A stretch of 64,000 bases of DNA. Source: Opitutaceae bacterium (GTDB lineage Bacteria; Verrucomicrobiota; Verrucomicrobiia; Opitutales; Opitutaceae). Within the stretch, counting starts at the first letter, position 1. Each line of letters opens with the position of its first letter. Positions 17,401 to 25,736 of this stretch are shown piece after piece. A program made the translations under genes and the position numbers. Where the stretch lies: positions 93,291 to 157,290 of the forward strand of contig JANQKV010000047.1 in NCBI GenBank assembly GCA_028280945.1, read 5' to 3'. The notes beneath the pieces are model-generated. The model was not told where the DNA came from and ran no database searches. It saw only the letters and a program-made list of their open reading frames with translations.

Positions 17401-18641
17401 AATTTGCCCCGGATGGATCGCTCTACGTGGTCGATTGGCACAACGCCCTGATCGGGCACATGCAACATTCCGCACGCGATCCCAACCGTGACACACAACA
17501 CGGCCGGATCTTTCGCATCACCTCCACCGAAAACCCGTTGTTGGAACCGTCCAAGATTGCGGATGCCTCCATCGAAGACCTCCTGAACGTGCTGCTGCTA
17601 CCGGAGCAGGAAGCACACGTGCGGGCGCGACGCGAGCTCTGGGGACGTGATCCAGCCGGGATAATTGCAGCTATGGATAAATGGCTCGCGTCAGCAGGCG
17701 GCATCGATCGCGTTCCGCCCGCCCAACTCCTGCAGGCCCTTTGGGTAACCGCCGGCCAGGGTTTGCCGGACGACAGGTTGCTCGAACGCGCCCTGACCCA
17801 CAAGATGCCCGAAGTGCGGGCTGCCGCAGTCCGGGTATTGCGCCACGCCCGCTTCGAGTTATCCGAGAACCGTGTGCATGCCGCCACCCTGCGGGCTGCT
17901 CGAGACGAACACCCGCGCGTGCGCACTGAAGCCATCGCCTTGGCAACTTGGCTGGAAGACAGTGAAGCAGGTGCCCGGGTTTTCCTCGCCGGGCTCGAAC
18001 AACCCGTTGATGCAAACATGGCCGACATGGTTGAATCGATTTTCTGGGAGCTCGGCGATGAAATCGCTGCGCTGAATCCACCCGCGGATTCGACTGCCGC
18101 TCGATTTATGGCGGGTAACCACCGCTTCGTTGAACCCGAGAGCACCGTCAACCCACCCGTGCTGAACCTGAGTGCCGAGGACATGCGCCTGTTCACCCTC
18201 GGACGTGAAGTCTACAACCGCGAAGCTTCCTGCGCCATGTGCCATCAACCGAATGGAGAAGGCTTGGCCGGTATTTACCCACCTCTGACCGACACTTCGG
18301 AGGAGGGTCGTAACCAATGGGTTCTGGGCAACGAGGAGCGCCTGATCAAGCTGGTGCTCAAGGGTATCACGGGACGCATCGAAGTGGGCGACCGGGTTTA
18401 CGATCCCGCCAATGGCGTGCCCCCCATGACCGGCTTTGAACACCTCCTCAACGACGAGGAAATTGCCGCCGTGTTGACCTACATCCGCAGCGCCTTCCAT
18501 TGGGGATTTTCCGGACCCGTGAAACCCGGGACGGTTGCCCGTGTTCGGGCGGAAGTCGCGGACAAGGAAGGCTTTTACACGGTGGAGGAACTCCTCTCCG
18601 AACACCCTTTCACCGACGCCGAATCCTTCATCGAAAACTGA
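14415..18641 (+). CDS. Giant secreted fusion: ThuA, SGNH-like, PVC dehydrogenase propeller, HEAT repeats, cytochrome c
   Basis: The track starts at 14313, but ATG 14415 gives a signal peptide (MRILALLMLAALPSVASDSP) and a 1408-residue protein. Domains in order: a ThuA-like domain (about 30-300; IVFLTGDEEYRSEESMPML); an SGNH-fold domain (about 355-590) whose usual catalytic serine block reads IVGGGLGERLQ, so it is probably not an active esterase; the 'membrane-bound dehydrogenase' beta propeller (about 690-1060; GFAINLFADESMFPELANPVQLSFD); HEAT-like repeats (about 1070-1220); and a C-terminal cytochrome c with CAMCH (Cys1273, Cys1276, His1277) and a candidate axial methionine in PPMTGF. Such fusions are a hallmark of PVC bacteria and are thought to act in periplasmic carbohydrate oxidation. 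A 3' remnant of a similar gene lies 940 bases downstream. Confidence 0.9.
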   Translation: MRILALLMLAALPSVASDSPSTGEEKPPRIVFLTGDEEYRSEESMPMLARILRRDFDFDVHVGFSVNEHGFVDPNAAASLTGTEHLADADLAVLFLRFRRPDEATFQRILDFLAAGKPVVAFRTSTHAFRFGPNSPHGEWGHQTETEFYAGGKLIRELVGQKWITHHGHFDDGASPLTEVSLDASHANHPILTGVDPFAAYSWLYHVEGGGDTVAGNPAFLLHGRALRSNHADAGRLDRFPLENPVAWASHHDFGKAPARVFTTTLGHPYDFREPAMRRLALQGILWALDREDLIPAEGVGVEPVAPYEPHNSGFGDKFKPGHHPADFFPAREVGAGRPRHPQPRIAAPSFHQTTLPLDLDSGSTIAIVGGGLGERLQYHGYFEGAVQSAFAEKHWRFRNLANSGDTAGLRPHAGRATAWAFPGADRFHPQHRAHRGRGHYPYPDEWLTTVGTDVVLGFFGYSESFAGPAGVENFQAELRAWIRHTRTRRYDGEAAPDIVLVSPIAFEDRSATDDLPDGRATNANLALYTRAMLEVAAEMGVGAVDAFQPSQSWYDASEDYLTLNGCHLNASGYEKFSAFLAERLFGNAGRPSTELLAAIDDKNWLWDNDYRMPNGVHAFGRRWQPFGDFNYPEEFEKIRQMTNLRDPVIWAAARGERSAADDGKTRDLTPVSSNFHREITYLPESRAVEKITPAEGFAINLFADESMFPELANPVQLSFDNRGRLWVAVMPSYPHYRPGDTRPNDKLLILEDTDGDGRADSRTVFADGLHLPIGFAFQPDGSVIVSQQPRLIRLIDEDGDDQADRREILLTGFDNHDTHHAIGAFTTGPTGDLYLLEGVFLHSQVETPYGTERGVDAHVWRLDPRTWRLEKFNQAEMWNPWGLAFDEWGQTFVADASDGQNTWSTSRSAELPLGRQHPKSRQFTTQTVRPTSGAAFVSGRHFPTEQAGDFLVANCIGFLGIKQHIVRDKGSGFTGEPRQDLISGTDPNFRPVDLEFAPDGSLYVVDWHNALIGHMQHSARDPNRDTQHGRIFRITSTENPLLEPSKIADASIEDLLNVLLLPEQEAHVRARRELWGRDPAGIIAAMDKWLASAGGIDRVPPAQLLQALWVTAGQGLPDDRLLERALTHKMPEVRAAAVRVLRHARFELSENRVHAATLRAARDEHPRVRTEAIALATWLEDSEAGARVFLAGLEQPVDANMADMVESIFWELGDEIAALNPPADSTAARFMAGNHRFVEPESTVNPPVLNLSAEDMRLFTLGREVYNREASCAMCHQPNGEGLAGIYPPLTDTSEEGRNQWVLGNEERLIKLVLKGITGRIEVGDRVYDPANGVPPMTGFEHLLNDEEIAAVLTYIRSAFHWGFSGPVKPGTVARVRAEVADKEGFYTVEELLSEHPFTDAESFIEN

Positions 18642-18671
18642 GCCTCTCCAGGGAGGCGCATGCCTGATCGA

Positions 18672-19460
18672 CTAACGAGCCTCTGCCGCCACCAATCCCG
18701 CCATGGCATCGGGTTGCACCAGCCGCACGCGCCCACGATGCCTCCCCTCGTCCGTCACGGGGCCATCGGCGATGAGCAACCGTCCCTTCGATACGCCCAC
18801 GATGCCCAGCGAGCAGTCGAACGGGAAATGTCCGGTTAGCCGGAAATCCTCATCGGTGGTAAGCAGCGTGCGAATCCTGCCGTAGCACCCAAACCACCAG
18901 CGTCCGTCATGCCAGGCCGCCGTCTGGATGCCCAAACGTGTCCAACCACTGGCGATCTCATGCCGCTCCACGAACCGAAAATCGGCGGTGTATTCGTAGA
19001 CGTAGTTTTCGATCCAGCCGTTCGGCAGTCCACCCACCACAAAATACCGCCCGTCCTTCACGTCCATGCCACCCGCGCCATGAACGACTTCCGGCACCGG
19101 ATGACGCGCCAGTAACGACAGGTCCTCGGCATCATACACATAAACCCAGGAATCCGCCTGGCCGGCCAACTCATTGAATTTGCCCAGATTCACCGCCACG
19201 TAAACGCGGCCCGCCTCGTAACAAAGATCACCCTGATGATTTGGCGCGTTTACCTTGGTAAGGATCCGTCCTCCGTCGGTGGTCTTCACGATCTCGGTTG
19301 TGAAGGACCAATACAAGTGCCCGACGTTATCCCGTGCCACCCCCTGCAGGTGGAAGGCATAATCTCCCTCGCAGACGATCCATGTGTGGTCATCCATCGC
19401 CGCATGGCTCAACCCACCCAACCACACTCCGGCTAAAAACAGCGTCAAAGATTGTCTCAT
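18672..19460 (-). CDS. Secreted hypothetical protein, propeller-like
   Basis: This 262-residue protein has a signal peptide (MRQSLTLFLAGVWLGGLSHAAMD). The rest consists of short strand-rich units such as GHLYWSFTTEIVKTTDGG, GRVYVAVNLG, DSWVYVYDAEDLSLL, GRYFVVGGLPNG and GRLLIADGPV. These look like blades of a beta propeller, similar in feel to SMP-30/NHL-like proteins. I do not recognise a named family or catalytic residues. It is convergent with the giant fusion gene (30 bases apart) and has its own promoter side facing the remnant region, so it is probably monocistronic. Periplasmic or surface location is likely. Confidence 0.7.
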   Translation of the reverse strand: MRQSLTLFLAGVWLGGLSHAAMDDHTWIVCEGDYAFHLQGVARDNVGHLYWSFTTEIVKTTDGGRILTKVNAPNHQGDLCYEAGRVYVAVNLGKFNELAGQADSWVYVYDAEDLSLLARHPVPEVVHGAGGMDVKDGRYFVVGGLPNGWIENYVYEYTADFRFVERHEIASGWTRLGIQTAAWHDGRWWFGCYGRIRTLLTTDEDFRLTGHFPFDCSLGIVGVSKGRLLIADGPVTDEGRHRGRVRLVQPDAMAGLVAAEAR

Positions 19461-19582
19461 CGCATTATCTTGTGCGCTACTGAGCGCCGAGCGAAAGCCC
19501 CTCCTCGGTTACAATCCGGCAACACCGCCAACCTGAATTCGCAGTGCCTGCCACGAGGAATTCTCCGATTCTGTTAAACCAA

Positions 19583-19690
19583 CGCATCGCTCGCGTGCGC
19601 ATTGAAATTGCCGCCCAAGACGACCTTTACGCTGTCGAAGGATTCCTGAAGGAACACCCCTTCACCAAAGCCGAGTATTTTACTCGCGCA
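19583..19690 (+). pseudogene. 3' remnant of a second giant cytochrome-fusion gene
   Basis: Translated in the frame of the track's 122-residue ORF, this stretch reads RIARVRIEIAAQDDLYAVEG and FLKEHPFTKAEYF. It aligns without gaps to the last 34 residues of the giant fusion at 14415-18641 (TVARVRAEVADKEGFYTVEE, LLSEHPFTDAESF). The match stops just where the natural stop codon would be and where the neighbouring minus-strand gene ends (TAG at 19693-19691). No other part of the giant gene is recognisable upstream, so this is the tail of a lost paralogue or a partial duplication. The rest of the 19544-19912 ORF is antisense to the next gene and not real. Confidence 0.65.
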
Positions 19691-21538
19691 CTAGGAATCG
19701 ACGGATGCGGCAGCCGAATCCCGCTCCAGCTCACGGAGCATATGTCTGGCAATTCGATACTCAATGAAGTCAGTCCGGCCGGTCGCAATTACCGCTTTGA
19801 GGTCATCAAGGCGGGAGACCGGCGTCGCATCGGGCGCAAACGCCAAAACGAAACGCGCCTCACATTCGCGGCCTACAGTTTCGAAGTCGGTGACTCCTTT
19901 GGTTTTGGCTAAGATGTCCTCGCGGGACAGTTTTCCAGATAATGCTGCCGCAAGCTGACGTGGCCATGGTAGTGTTAGATTTTCAGCCACTTGGGATGAC
20001 TCTCGAAAAGGCGAAACTTCGCCCGCGAACGCCGCAACACAGTATGCGTGGATCGACTCAAACGCTGCGAAGTGCCAATCAGAGTTCTCCAACCGTATCC
20101 GAATGAGATCCGCTAATTTTTGTGCCGCCAAATCCCAGTCACCTCTCCCCATATAGGCAAACGCATGCAGAGATTTTGAACTCGTCGAGTTGGCTTTCGG
20201 CTCGGCGGCGAAGAGCGACTCCTGCGCTCGCGAAATCCCTCTTGGGTTACCGTCGACCAGGGCAGCCTCCAGAGCCCAGTATGCAATATAAGTCTCCGCG
20301 TCGAATTCTCGCTCCATCTGCCGCACTAAGTCCGATAGTCCGTCATGATCCTGCAAGATTCGAAGGCTGTCGCAGATCTGACTGTGTATTCGCCCAGATC
20401 GCAAACGCCAGCTTCTCCACTCGGGCTCAATGAAACGGAGCCTCCGCAAAAGCTGCATCTTCTCCCAAGCAAGTCGTGGGTGCACTCCACCAGGCCACAA
20501 CGCGTCAGAATTCCAATCCGTTACAAAGAGCGATTCGTTTTTAATCGTCGATGAAGAGATCGTTCCCTCGGCCAAAACTGCACTCAAGCCTGTCGCCTTT
20601 TCGAGCAAGGGGTTGTAGTCAAACTTGAAACTACGCATCGACTGTTCGGCCGCATTCAATACGCAGACCATCGCTTCAGCCGGCATCCCAACTTCCGCCA
20701 ACCAACCGGCACAAGCGATCAGCTCGATCCGCTCCAAGGTAGGCGAAAATGGCCAGATTCCTCCCAACTGCCAAACCACGAAACGCCGCTGATCCGACTC
20801 TGGTGCGGACTTCAAATACTGTCCGACTTTCTCCCACAGCCTCGGTTGCACCTCGCCTCGCCGTGGAATGAAAGGCATGCCTGAGGCCAGGCCATCCGCC
20901 GATCCACTTAGCAGCGACAACGGCACCCGATCGGTGGTCGAAGAAGTAAAAACCAAATCGTCACCGGCCGCACGTTGCCCCACGTAGTAGTGCCCTACGC
21001 GAGATTCTTTCAAAAGATCTCGTTCCCAAGCGAGCCACCGCTCATCAGCTAGTTCGGAGAGAAACACCCCCTGCCTTACGAGAACAGCCCAACCAAAAGC
21101 TTCGCCAAATAACCCCTGTCGTTCGAGGAGGAGAGCATGAAGCCATAGCAAAAGCACCCTGTCGCTCTTCAGTTCAAAGACCGCACGCCAGTAATTGGGA
21201 TTTCGAATCGTTATCTGCTCCACTTCAGCCTGCTTCTTGGTAAAATTGCGACGCTTCGGCCTCGGAGCGCGACCGAGGTACACATTCAATTCGGTAAGAA
21301 AGACGCTCAAGTAGGAGTCTCTGCCGTCGGTCCGCTGTTTGGCTTGTTCAAGCACCCACAAAAGGTCGCTGGACACGCCCTTGGTATCACGAAAGAGCAG
21401 TTCTTGGTCACCGGAAGAGTGTGACGTCCCGGCCAATGCGACATCCGTCGAGAGCAGGATCACAGCATACGCCAAAAAATGACGCCACCCGAAATTGGCA
21501 CTCAGGGCCCGATTAACTGATCTTCCCTCTGATTTCAT
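19691..21538 (-). CDS. Hypothetical membrane-anchored/secreted protein with helical-repeat look
   Basis: I start at the ATG at 21538 (MKSEGRSVNRALSANFGWRH) rather than TTG 21583; either gives an N-terminal hydrophobic segment, FLAYAVILLSTDVALAG, as signal peptide or anchor. The 615-residue product has no motif I recognise. It is rich in tryptophan, leucine and alanine helices (RVLLLWLHALLLERQGLFGEAFGWAVL, MGRGDWDLAAQKLADLIRIRL) that suggest TPR-like repeats. Base composition is visibly lower in G+C than the flanking genes, as for 49819-53032, suggesting later acquisition. Its 3' end abuts the remnant of a giant fusion gene, so insertion into an older locus is plausible. No operon partner is apparent. 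Confidence 0.7.
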   Translation of the reverse strand: MKSEGRSVNRALSANFGWRHFLAYAVILLSTDVALAGTSHSSGDQELLFRDTKGVSSDLLWVLEQAKQRTDGRDSYLSVFLTELNVYLGRAPRPKRRNFTKKQAEVEQITIRNPNYWRAVFELKSDRVLLLWLHALLLERQGLFGEAFGWAVLVRQGVFLSELADERWLAWERDLLKESRVGHYYVGQRAAGDDLVFTSSTTDRVPLSLLSGSADGLASGMPFIPRRGEVQPRLWEKVGQYLKSAPESDQRRFVVWQLGGIWPFSPTLERIELIACAGWLAEVGMPAEAMVCVLNAAEQSMRSFKFDYNPLLEKATGLSAVLAEGTISSSTIKNESLFVTDWNSDALWPGGVHPRLAWEKMQLLRRLRFIEPEWRSWRLRSGRIHSQICDSLRILQDHDGLSDLVRQMEREFDAETYIAYWALEAALVDGNPRGISRAQESLFAAEPKANSTSSKSLHAFAYMGRGDWDLAAQKLADLIRIRLENSDWHFAAFESIHAYCVAAFAGEVSPFRESSQVAENLTLPWPRQLAAALSGKLSREDILAKTKGVTDFETVGRECEARFVLAFAPDATPVSRLDDLKAVIATGRTDFIEYRIARHMLRELERDSAAASVDS

Positions 21539-21631
21539 TCCCGATACAGAGCTGATCTTCAGATTTTCAGGAAAACGACACAAAAGATGAATTCTCGCGC
21601 TGCATTCCGCCTTCTGCCGGAATAGCTCGGT

Positions 21632-21991
21632 ATGGAAGACGTAACCAACCCCGTCACAGAGATCGTCTCGCGTCAGCTTGATGCCTACAATCGCCAGGAC
21701 GTCGACACGTTTGTGGCGTGTTTTTCCGAAGACGTCGAAATCGTGCGCGATGGTTCATCCGATGTGTCGCACGGTCGGGAAACCATGCGGACCAACTACG
21801 CCGCCATGTTTGCCAAGTTTCCGAACAACCGTGCCACCGTCACGCAACGGATGGTGGTCGGCCAACACGCCGTGGATGAGGAACTCGTCGAAGGCCGCGA
21901 CGGTCCCCCTTTTCGTACCATTGCGGTCTACACCATCACCAACGGACTGATCTCCCACGTGCGGTTTTTGAGCACAGAGCCGGTGTCCTAA
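21632..21991 (+). CDS. NTF2-like/SnoaL-like protein
   Basis: A 119-residue protein with the typical cone-fold sequence of the SnoaL/NTF2-like superfamily: VSRQLDAYNRQDVDTFVACFSEDVEIV at the start, HGRETMRTNYAAMFAKFP in the middle and IAVYTITNGLISHVRFL at the end. Members bind small hydrophobic ligands and include isomerases and many uncharacterised stress proteins; no catalytic residue can be pinned down here. It is divergent from the large hypothetical gene and isolated from the next permease gene by more than 300 bases, so it is probably transcribed alone. Confidence 0.8.
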   Translation: MEDVTNPVTEIVSRQLDAYNRQDVDTFVACFSEDVEIVRDGSSDVSHGRETMRTNYAAMFAKFPNNRATVTQRMVVGQHAVDEELVEGRDGPPFRTIAVYTITNGLISHVRFLSTEPVS

Positions 21992-22328
21992 AGCAACTCG
22001 CCGTTGATAACGGAGACCTGGGCCTCGGGAAGGCGTTGCCTTGATCCGAGCGGAACTTCGACCCGCCGGGGCCAAGCCATCAACTGAACGGACAAATCAA
22101 CCTGGCCGACCCGGCAAGGCCATCCGATTGAGTGAATCCAAGCAGATCGTCCATTAAGAGTTGAGACGATCGAACTTGGTTCGCGGGACGAAGCAAAGCG
22201 CGGGTTCGGATCATGAAAAAATCTTGGGCGACGGCATCGAAGCTCGCGGCGACCTTTGTGGAAGTCTAGCTCACCTGCAGTTCCAGGGGCCTCGCCTTCC
22301 GCTTGTCCATCCCGATACCTGTCCACCC
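21992..22328. other. Gap without a supported gene
   Basis: A minus-strand ORF of 148 codons (22434-21988) covers this gap, but its 5' part overlaps the permease start and its sequence shows no family I recognise. Its last ~55 codons have a somewhat protein-like texture and might be a decayed fragment. A small CGAAC-TTG-GTTCG inverted repeat lies near 22167. I see no riboswitch or terminator; the permease promoter must be here. Confidence 0.3.
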
Positions 22329-23816
22329 ATGCCTGACTCCGCACCGCCTCCCCGCTCCTCCGTGCAGTATCAACAAGAGGATGCCTCCTACTTTGAGAAA
22401 CGCAGCCTACGACGTTACGCGCGCGCTTGGTCACTTTGGGCCCTGGGCGTGGGCGCGGTCATCTCCGGAGACTTCTTTGGTTGGAACTTCGGCCTTTCGG
22501 CCGGTGGTTTCGGGGGACTGGCACTGGCCACCATTGTTATCGCGGTGATGTATGTTGGCCTGTGCTACAGCCTCGCCGAGATGTCGCCGGCCCTGCCCCA
22601 CACGGGTGGGGCTTATTCTTTCGGCCGCACCGCCTTTGGCCCATGGGGCGGTTTCATCACCGGTTTGGCGGAAAACATGGAATATGTGCTCACTCCGGCC
22701 GTGATCGTCGTGGGTATAGGCGGCTACCTGGGTGCTATCTGCAACAACCTCTTTGGACTCGATCTGCCTGCTCCGGTTTGGTGGGCCGTGGCCTACGCTT
22801 TGTTTGTCGGCCTCAACATCATTGGCGTGGAAACCACCTTCAAATTCACCGTGTTCATCACCTTCCTCGCGCTGGGTATTTTGGTCGTGTTCTGGATTGG
22901 CGCGATTCCTCATTTCAGTTGGGCGCATGCCCTCAACATTGAGCCCGCGGCGGGCAACTCGCGATGGCTGCCTTTTGGCTGGAGTGGCATCGCCCACGCC
23001 CTGCCCTTCGCCATCTGGTTCTACCTGGCAATTGAACAGCTTCCTCTCGCTGCCGAAGAGTCGCACGACCCGGAGCGAGACATGCCTCGGGGACTGTTGT
23101 GGGGCATCCTGACCCTCATCGTGGCCTCGGTGCTCACCCTGATCCTCAACGCCGGGATTGCTCCCGGCGCGGCGGTTGTCGGTACCTCGGACGAACCTCT
23201 GTTCCTGGCCTTCCAAACCATCTTTGGCGACGGCGTCGGCGCCTCGCTTCTCGCCCTCATCGCCGTGGCCGGTCTCATCGCGAGTTTTCACACGATCATT
23301 TACGCCTATGGCCGAAACATCTATTCGCTCTCGCGCGCCGGCTACTTCCCCCAGTGGCTCTCCGTCACCCACCGCACCCGCCAAACCCCCCACCTCGCTC
23401 TCATTACCGGCGCCTTGCTGGGCTATCTCGTTGCCCTGGTGATCGAATACGGCGAGGCTTGGTTCGGAAACCTGCCCGTTGGAGCGGTATTGCTCAACAT
23501 GGCAGTCTTTGGCGCGGTGATTGCCTACATCATGCAGATGGCTGCCTTTGTGCAGCTCCGGAAGAAGTTTCCCCACATAAACCGTCCTTACCGGAGCCCC
23601 CTGGGCAACAGCGGCGCAGTCATCGCGGGGCTTATCTCGGTGCTGACATTGGTCTCTCTTTTTCTCAATCCAGACTACCGAGTGGGAGTGATCGGGTGCG
23701 CCGTTTGGTTTGGGGCGGGGCTGCTGTATTTCGCCCTCAAAGGACGCCACCACTTGGTCTATTCCCCGGAGGAGGCATTCGCCGAGAAACACCGGACACC
23801 GGCCGGGAACGACTGA
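22329..23816 (+). CDS. APC-superfamily permease, ethanolamine/amino-acid type
   Basis: The start is the ATG at 22329 (MPDSAPPPRSSVQYQQEDASYFEKRSLRRYARAWSLWALGVG); the track's extra 56 codons have no family similarity. The 495-residue protein has about 12 hydrophobic segments. The opening ALGVGAVISGDFFGWNFGL and the LPLAAEESHDPERDMPRG loop are typical of the ethanolamine permease branch of the amino acid/polyamine/organocation superfamily. It would import a small amine or amino acid with a cation. No ethanolamine ammonia-lyase genes are present. The next gene, 180 bases downstream, is a sugar-isomerase-like protein, so substrate assignment from context is not possible. Confidence 0.85.
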   Translation: MPDSAPPPRSSVQYQQEDASYFEKRSLRRYARAWSLWALGVGAVISGDFFGWNFGLSAGGFGGLALATIVIAVMYVGLCYSLAEMSPALPHTGGAYSFGRTAFGPWGGFITGLAENMEYVLTPAVIVVGIGGYLGAICNNLFGLDLPAPVWWAVAYALFVGLNIIGVETTFKFTVFITFLALGILVVFWIGAIPHFSWAHALNIEPAAGNSRWLPFGWSGIAHALPFAIWFYLAIEQLPLAAEESHDPERDMPRGLLWGILTLIVASVLTLILNAGIAPGAAVVGTSDEPLFLAFQTIFGDGVGASLLALIAVAGLIASFHTIIYAYGRNIYSLSRAGYFPQWLSVTHRTRQTPHLALITGALLGYLVALVIEYGEAWFGNLPVGAVLLNMAVFGAVIAYIMQMAAFVQLRKKFPHINRPYRSPLGNSGAVIAGLISVLTLVSLFLNPDYRVGVIGCAVWFGAGLLYFALKGRHHLVYSPEEAFAEKHRTPAGND

Positions 23817-23997
23817 GTCCTCTGCTCGCACCGAGCACCTCAAAAACTCACGACGAAGGGTGGAAAAATATCCGTCCGCTCTTCGGTTTGGCGCCTTTGC
23901 CGTAGGGCTGGATTGGGTGGTAGGTGATGAAAACCACTCCTAATTTTCATTCCTAAGCGCCTTTCCATTCCCGGACGGCGCACCCATCGTTGTGTCC

Positions 23998-25632
23998 ATG
24001 AAACGGCGTGCTCTTACCCCTCGCAAAGTGCAACTGGTCGCCAACGGCGATCTCCGGCTTGCGGCCAACCAAGCGACGTGGCCGGCCCAGGCTGCCATGG
24101 AAGCCAAACTCACGGCCGTCTTCGCCGAATTCGGCTGCGAACTGGTCCGCGCCCACGCCTACGACCCGGTCGCCCAGCACGGTTTTATCGCTTCGCAAAA
24201 ACAGGGCATGGAGGTCTTTGCCCGCGTCGATCCGGAAGTGCCGATTGTGGTCGCCGAGAGCGTGTGGCAATACTCCCATCACGTGCTGCACGGGCTCGTT
24301 TCCCACCAAGCTCCCATCCTCACGGTCGCCAATTGGTCGGGCACCTTTCCCGGACTCGTGGGCATGCTCAACCTCAACGGCTCGCTTAAAAAAGCCGGGG
24401 TAAAATTCTCCAGCCTTTGGTCCGAGGACTTTACCGACGATTTCTTCCGTCGCGGCCTGCAGCAGTGGTTGCAAAAGGGCACCATCCGCCATCGGCGAAA
24501 TCACGTGCGTCCCCTGGCCAAAACCAACGTGCCGGCTAAGGCAGCCGCGACCGCCCGTGATCTCGCCGGCGAGTTTAAACGAAGCAAGGCCATCCTGGGC
24601 GTGTTCGACGAAGGATGCATGGGTATGTTCAACGCCATCATTCCGGACCACCTGCTGTTCAGCACCGGCGTCTACAAAGAGCGCCTCTCGCAATCGGCTC
24701 TCTACTACGGCGCAACCCAGGTAAAAGCCGCGGAAGCAAAGGAGGTTTTTGACTGGCTTATCGCCAAGGGCATGACCTTCCACTTCGGCAAAAATGAAAA
24801 GACCGAGCTGACCAGGGAGCAGGTGCTTTGGCAGTGCCGCATGTATATCGCCGCCGCCCGCATCGCGGAAGAGTTCGGCTGCGATGCCATCGGCATCCAA
24901 TACCAGCAGGGGCTCAAGGATCTCCTGCCGGCCTCCGACCTCGCCGAAGGGCTGCTCAACAACTCGCTGCGTCCGCCCGTCAAAAATGCTGCCGGCAAGG
25001 TGATCCGCCGCGGACAGCCCATCCCCCACTTCAATGAAGTCGACGAATGCGCCGGGCTCGATTGCCTGCTGACCTATCGGGTGCATCGCGCGCTTGGGCA
25101 GCCGGTGGAAAACACCCTGCACGACCTGCGCTGGGGCGACATCGATCGCAGCGGTACCGTCGACGACTACGTGTGGGTGTTTTTGATCTCCGGAGCGGCG
25201 CCGCCCGCCCATCACATCGGAGGTTACAAAGGCAGTGATTCACACCGTCAGATCCCGATGTATTTCCGGCTGGGTGGAGGCACGCTGCGCGGCATCGCCA
25301 AACCCGGCGAGATCGTGTGGAGCCGGATCTTTGTCGAAGCAGGCAAACTGCAAATTGACCTCGGTCGCGCGAAGGTCGTCAAACTTCCTCACGCCGAAAC
25401 CGAACGGCGCTGGCAGGAGACCTCCCCGGAATGGCCGATCATGCATGCCGTTACCTATGGTGTTTCCCGCGACCAGATGATGGCCCGTCACGCGGCCAAT
25501 CACATCCAGGTGGCCTATGCCAAATCCTCCGGGGAAGCCGATCAGGCCATGTATACGAAGGCCGCCCTCGCCCGTGAACTTGGCCTTACCGTGCACCTCT
25601 GCGGCACGAAGGCCGACGGCTCGGCATTTTAG
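23998..25632 (+). CDS. L-fucose/L-arabinose isomerase-like protein
   Basis: I choose ATG 23998 ([20 protein letters not shown]) over GTG 23992. The 544-residue protein has the fucose/arabinose isomerase layout. The N-terminal half has Rossmann-like domains ([68 protein letters not shown]). The middle part has [17 protein letters not shown] and a metal-site-like [13 protein letters not shown], and the C-terminal region has the FucI-type [28 protein letters not shown] and a late [13 protein letters not shown]. It probably interconverts an aldose and ketose, but this group within the family is poorly characterised, so the substrate is open. A cupin gene 105 bases downstream may belong to the same unit. 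Confidence 0.75.
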   Translation: MKRRALTPRKVQLVANGDLRLAANQATWPAQAAMEAKLTAVFAEFGCELVRAHAYDPVAQHGFIASQKQGMEVFARVDPEVPIVVAESVWQYSHHVLHGLVSHQAPILTVANWSGTFPGLVGMLNLNGSLKKAGVKFSSLWSEDFTDDFFRRGLQQWLQKGTIRHRRNHVRPLAKTNVPAKAAATARDLAGEFKRSKAILGVFDEGCMGMFNAIIPDHLLFSTGVYKERLSQSALYYGATQVKAAEAKEVFDWLIAKGMTFHFGKNEKTELTREQVLWQCRMYIAAARIAEEFGCDAIGIQYQQGLKDLLPASDLAEGLLNNSLRPPVKNAAGKVIRRGQPIPHFNEVDECAGLDCLLTYRVHRALGQPVENTLHDLRWGDIDRSGTVDDYVWVFLISGAAPPAHHIGGYKGSDSHRQIPMYFRLGGGTLRGIAKPGEIVWSRIFVEAGKLQIDLGRAKVVKLPHAETERRWQETSPEWPIMHAVTYGVSRDQMMARHAANHIQVAYAKSSGEADQAMYTKAALARELGLTVHLCGTKADGSAF

Positions 25633-25736
25633 CCTCCCGGCTCGCAGGATCTTCCCTCCCGCCAGAACACACGAATCCGCCTTGGTGACATTTTCCCGTC
25701 GCAAGAATTGGGGTGGCGAGGCAAGGTCGGGACTGC

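Noticed and set aside
19544-19912. Plus-strand ORF of 122 codons as a whole gene
   Set aside because: Only codons up to about 19690 resemble the giant-fusion tail; the rest is antisense to the 615-residue minus-strand gene.
22160-22175. CGAAC-TTG-GTTCG inverted repeat as an operator
   Set aside because: Five-base arms are too short to be convincing without a second copy.
21988-22434. Minus-strand ORF of 148 codons between the NTF2-like and permease genes
   Set aside because: It overlaps the true permease start, has no recognisable family and an arginine-rich composition typical of shadow frames; at most its last third could be a decayed fragment.
22329-23816. Genuine ethanolamine utilisation locus
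   Set aside because: Only the permease resembles that system; no ammonia-lyase, aldehyde dehydrogenase or shell proteins are nearby.
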